A stretch of 64,000 nt of DNA. It comes from Brettanomyces bruxellensis (Eukaryota > Ascomycota > Pichiomycetes > Pichiales > Pichiaceae). The DNA lies in contig NC_054689.1 in assembly GCF_011074885.1 (NCBI RefSeq), positions 2,170,001 to 2,234,000 of the forward strand, read 5' to 3'. Position numbers and translations under genes: made by a program. Positions 60,940-64,000 of the stretch are shown in pieces. The notes beneath the pieces were generated by a model. The model ran no database searches. It was given only the letters and a program-made list of their open reading frames with translations, and was not told where the DNA came from. Within the stretch, counting starts at the first letter, position 1; each line of letters starts with the position of its first letter.

Positions 60940-62118
60940 TCCTAAAATGATATACCTTAAAACTATTAATGTAAGTGCTTATGCAGGGAATATAAAATGA
61001 GTATTGATTATAGATCTAAATCTTCGAGATCTGCAAAACGGTAGTGCTTTTGACTTTTAACTTCGAGAATAGGAAAGCTCAAAAAATAAAAAAAAAGTAG
61101 TATTCTGTTAAGGCGTGCGGCGAGGAAATTAACTGGAATTTAAATAGGAGGGAAAAAAACTAATGCCCCTTTGCATCATTTAACGATACTGAAAATGATG
61201 CAAACATGTCCACCGAATTTACAATATTACCGATTATTTGAGTTACGAAATTTATTCGAATCTAATGTCATAGTTGTTTAGTTTATCTGCAGTTTGTGAT
61301 CATGTCATGCGGGCGATATTGCTCAGCCACAGACGGAAAGGCAATACCTGATCAGATAATACAACCGTACACCATAGTATAAAAGTTTAATACGGAACCA
61401 AATTGTTTTTCTCGGGGGAATGTGGCCATCGGAAATTAAAAAGGCATTTGCCTAATGTATTGTACTAGATAGCAGGTACTATTGTGTTCAATAAGAGTGT
61501 TCCGACTAGAAAGAAAGAAAACAACGTTAGTTGCGAAAGGAGGTGTAGCTTATTTTATGGTCAGTTTACAGCCCCAAATGGTACACATTGCACAATCATG
61601 GATATAATGAAAAAAAAAAAAAAAAAAAAAAAAGTTAGCAGAACAGAGGGACAAAAAATTAAAGAAGTATCGTATTGAAATGGAGGGGAATTAAGATTGG
61701 AGATTCAGCAGTTGATTTTTTTGCAGTTTCGAGCAAGCATGAATAAGCCCAGACGGGGTAAAAATTTCATGTGCCTATTTAACATGATCGATTAAAATTT
61801 TCTTCTAAATTAGCATAAGGGTACTAATTATTCCATGTGAGAATACTTTGGTAAGAAGGATTTGGTAGATTGAGTTACGCGAAGGAGCAAGCCCATACAG
61901 TTTTTCGCAACCCCGTTCGCGAAAAAAGGGAAAAAGAAAAAAAGTTACACGGATCAGTTTCGAGTGTCTCATTCCCCTATGAGGACATAAACATGCGTTG
62001 TTCACGTAAAATCACAAGCACAAAGAAAGATAACCGATCAGCAAATATATCGTGACCGGCGAGTATTTAATCTTTCGTATAAGAATAGAGTTCATTTAAT
62101 AACGGAGCTGCTGTACAC
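60940..62118. promoter_or_regulatory. CYSTM/BUD14 divergent intergenic region (1.18 kb)
   Basis: No gene is supported here. It contains an A24 run at 61610-61633. Short frames at 61484-61678 and 61870-62055 have no family features. Confidence 0.45.
61610..61633 (+). repeat. A24 homopolymer
   Basis: An uninterrupted run of 24 A, likely length-variable. Confidence 0.85.
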
Positions 62119-64000
62119 ATGCTTCCACATAAACAAGGGGAAGTAAGCAAGCAACAGAAGAGAGGGCTAAAGGAGTACAAAAAACATACTGCAATGGAAC
62201 AAATAGGAACACTACTGCAACGAAGGCAGTATACACGGAAAGATCTTAATATTGACCAGGATAGCACGGATGATCCGAACATGAGTTATGACTTTTTAAA
62301 AGGACGTGCACCTTCCAGATCTCTAGGGAATGCGTTGGAAGCACTATCCTCGTCAGGATCATCACAGTCATCATCTACCGTTGTTCGTAATACTGAATCA
62401 CCAAGCAAGACGACAAATGAGCAATTGAAAAATATTTCTCTCAGTACATTAGAGATGGATGCTAACTTCAGAGAGAAATTGCATGTTGCCTTGACTTCCG
62501 CCAGGGAGAATAGAACAGTTTCCGGAAATAACACATCAGTCGAGAAAGCGCGTTCACCGGTACCTTCAAGTTCGATAACGGGAAATTTTTCAACGGACAA
62601 GGATGCCGGTACACATTCGAATGTGCATAAAGGAACAATTTATCAAGATGAGGAAGTTGTAATGGACGATCCACCGACTGAAAGGGAAGACAAACATGTC
62701 AGAATGGTAGAGTCTCGGAAGAAAGAGAATGCTCGTATGGACAATTTGCAGAATGTTAGTGATAATACTGGAATGAGACAGTGTGAGGAGCACGAAGAGG
62801 AAATCGTTGATGACTATGAAGATGATGACGATGATGATGACTTTGGTAACCAATTGCTTACAGACTACACCGAAGGTTTGCTACCATCACCTCCCGCGTC
62901 TCCTCCACGTGAACTGGATCCCAACAAATTGTATGCTCTGTATGACTTTTCTGGACCTGATTCATCACAGGTGGAGCTCTCCAAAGATGATGCTGTCCAA
63001 TTACTGAATGATTCTGACAGCTTTTGGTGGCTTGTAAGACGTACGGGGGATGGAACCGTTGGATTTGCCCCTGCGGAAATTTTAGAGACCTATGAAGAGC
63101 GACTTGCCAGGCTCAACTGTTGGAAAAACGAGGTTCTAGAACGAGGTACAGAGAACACACATTTGTCCACAGAAGACCTAAAGCTACTTGATTATAATCC
63201 GGTTGACCGCAAAGCAGCAAGTAACAGCGATGGCACAAACGGAACAGGTAAAAATATGTCGTCATCTCTGGGTTCGATACCGTCATCATTGACATCATAC
63301 AATAGTTCATCAATGCAATCTCTTAGAAGCATGAAGGATCATTTGACGTCGGCCGGGGCAGCCTCACTAGGCCGTAAAAGCTCGCTTAAAAGAGGAAAGA
63401 GCACCCATAAAAAGAATGTTACGTTTGCGGGATCACTGCCTCAACTAACGGAGGAAACCAGTGAAGTATATTTACATAATGCATCCGGCGATGATGATGA
63501 GAAGGACGTTGTTGCAAAGCACGTGGAGGCATCGATACCATTAATTGTTCCAAAGAGAGCTTGCAGGACAAACTTTCTTATAAACGATCTGGATGAGTAT
63601 GATAGAACACAAAAGGACTCGAATCCACCAAGTGCACCATTTGTCAATGGATCTGGGTCCATTGGATCGTATTCACCATCTACCAACTCCGATTATAGTG
63701 ATGGTTGGGGAAACGATGAAGTCAAGGTCAAGGAAGCCAAGGTGATAAAGGAGCATAGATGCTTGAGCAATTCAAATAACGCTATTGTTAAAGAGAATAG
63801 CGAAGTGAACGAGTCGCGATTCAATACTCTAAGAAAGCTATCCGGCAAGGATGAAAAATGCAATAAAGGCGACAGTAAGAAAAAGCATTCAATACCACTT
63901 TCCCAAAGTATTCAAATGTTGGACGACTTGATACAAAACAGTCCTGAGTTCAGCTCTCAGAGATTGCGGGATAAAGGGAACAAATTTGTAGATGCCGAAT
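62119..64000 (+). CDS. BUD14: Cell polarity SH3 protein Bud14, 3' end off window
   Basis: The ATG at 62119 (MLPHKQGEVSKQQKRG) opens 627 codons that run off the right edge without a stop. An SH3 domain at about residues 271-326 reads LYALYDFSGPDSSQVELSKDD, then SFWWLVRRTGDGTVGFAPAEILETYEERLARLNCW, closely matching S. cerevisiae Bud14. KKNVTFAG near 431 fits an RVxF-type docking site for protein phosphatase 1. Bud14 with Glc7 controls the formin Bnr1 and cell polarity at bud sites. An acidic block (YEDDDDDDDF) precedes the SH3 domain. S. cerevisiae Bud14 is about 707 residues, so most of the gene is here. Confidence 0.9.
   Translation, partial: MLPHKQGEVSKQQKRGLKEYKKHTAMEQIGTLLQRRQYTRKDLNIDQDSTDDPNMSYDFLKGRAPSRSLGNALEALSSSGSSQSSSTVVRNTESPSKTTNEQLKNISLSTLEMDANFREKLHVALTSARENRTVSGNNTSVEKARSPVPSSSITGNFSTDKDAGTHSNVHKGTIYQDEEVVMDDPPTEREDKHVRMVESRKKENARMDNLQNVSDNTGMRQCEEHEEEIVDDYEDDDDDDDFGNQLLTDYTEGLLPSPPASPPRELDPNKLYALYDFSGPDSSQVELSKDDAVQLLNDSDSFWWLVRRTGDGTVGFAPAEILETYEERLARLNCWKNEVLERGTENTHLSTEDLKLLDYNPVDRKAASNSDGTNGTGKNMSSSLGSIPSSLTSYNSSSMQSLRSMKDHLTSAGAASLGRKSSLKRGKSTHKKNVTFAGSLPQLTEETSEVYLHNASGDDDEKDVVAKHVEASIPLIVPKRACRTNFLINDLDEYDRTQKDSNPPSAPFVNGSGSIGSYSPSTNSDYSDGWGNDEVKVKEAKVIKEHRCLSNSNNAIVKENSEVNESRFNTLRKLSGKDEKCNKGDSKKKHSIPLSQSIQMLDDLIQNSPEFSSQRLRDKGNKFVDAE

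Overview
This window is nuclear DNA from a budding yeast (Saccharomycotina). Genes are compact and mostly intronless. The few introns are short (72-87 nt) with GTAAGT/GTATGC/GTACGT donors and TACTAAC-like branch sites. CTG codons fall at conserved Leu positions (for example the SELKK stretch of lysyl-tRNA synthetase), so CUG reads as Leu and the CUG-Ser and CUG-Ala clades are unlikely. An eIF3h gene, absent from Saccharomyces cerevisiae, and generally modest similarity to S. cerevisiae proteins suggest a Pichiaceae-type yeast (Brettanomyces/Pichia/Ogataea relatives). That placement is inference, not proof.

Layout. 0-17.5 kb: SUB1 (partial, spliced), ARA2, FOX2, USO1, SRO7/SRO77-type, VPS17 and RGI1. 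These cover peroxisomal beta-oxidation, Golgi tethering, exocytic fusion, retromer and respiratory growth. 17.5-25 kb: a long RGI1/YOS1 divergent region, spliced YOS1, a PTP2/PTP3-type MAP-kinase phosphatase, and a 2.2 kb gene-free stretch. 25-32 kb: PAH1 (lipin), eIF3h and KRS1. 32-35 kb: a retrotransposon landing zone of two related, diverged LTRs plus fragments, just upstream of a tRNA-Arg(CCG) gene. 35-47 kb: ADE4, RPA34, TFA2, TIM50, a CRT10-like gene, an MCH-type MFS transporter and SPP2. 47-58 kb: SHE9/MDM33, a short-chain dehydrogenase, RPT3, SMP3, a PIR cell-wall gene and THP1. 58-64 kb: UPF3, an unrecognised spliced coiled-coil gene, a spliced CYSTM gene, and the 5' part of BUD14 running off the right edge.

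Most genes are housekeeping and unrelated in function to their neighbours, as is normal in yeast. Shared themes are secretion and trafficking (USO1, SRO7, VPS17, YOS1), gene expression (SUB1, TFA2, RPA34, THP1, SPP2, UPF3, eIF3h, KRS1), mitochondria (TIM50, SHE9) and cell surface (SMP3, PIR). Several apparent open frames begin at TTG or GTG, and I moved those starts to the first credible ATG. I found no clearly novel multi-gene system. The most notable items are eIF3h in a budding yeast, the LTR cluster with an intact 5-bp target duplication and a covarying hairpin, an unrecognised spliced coiled-coil gene, and a pure 29-codon GAT tract in USO1.
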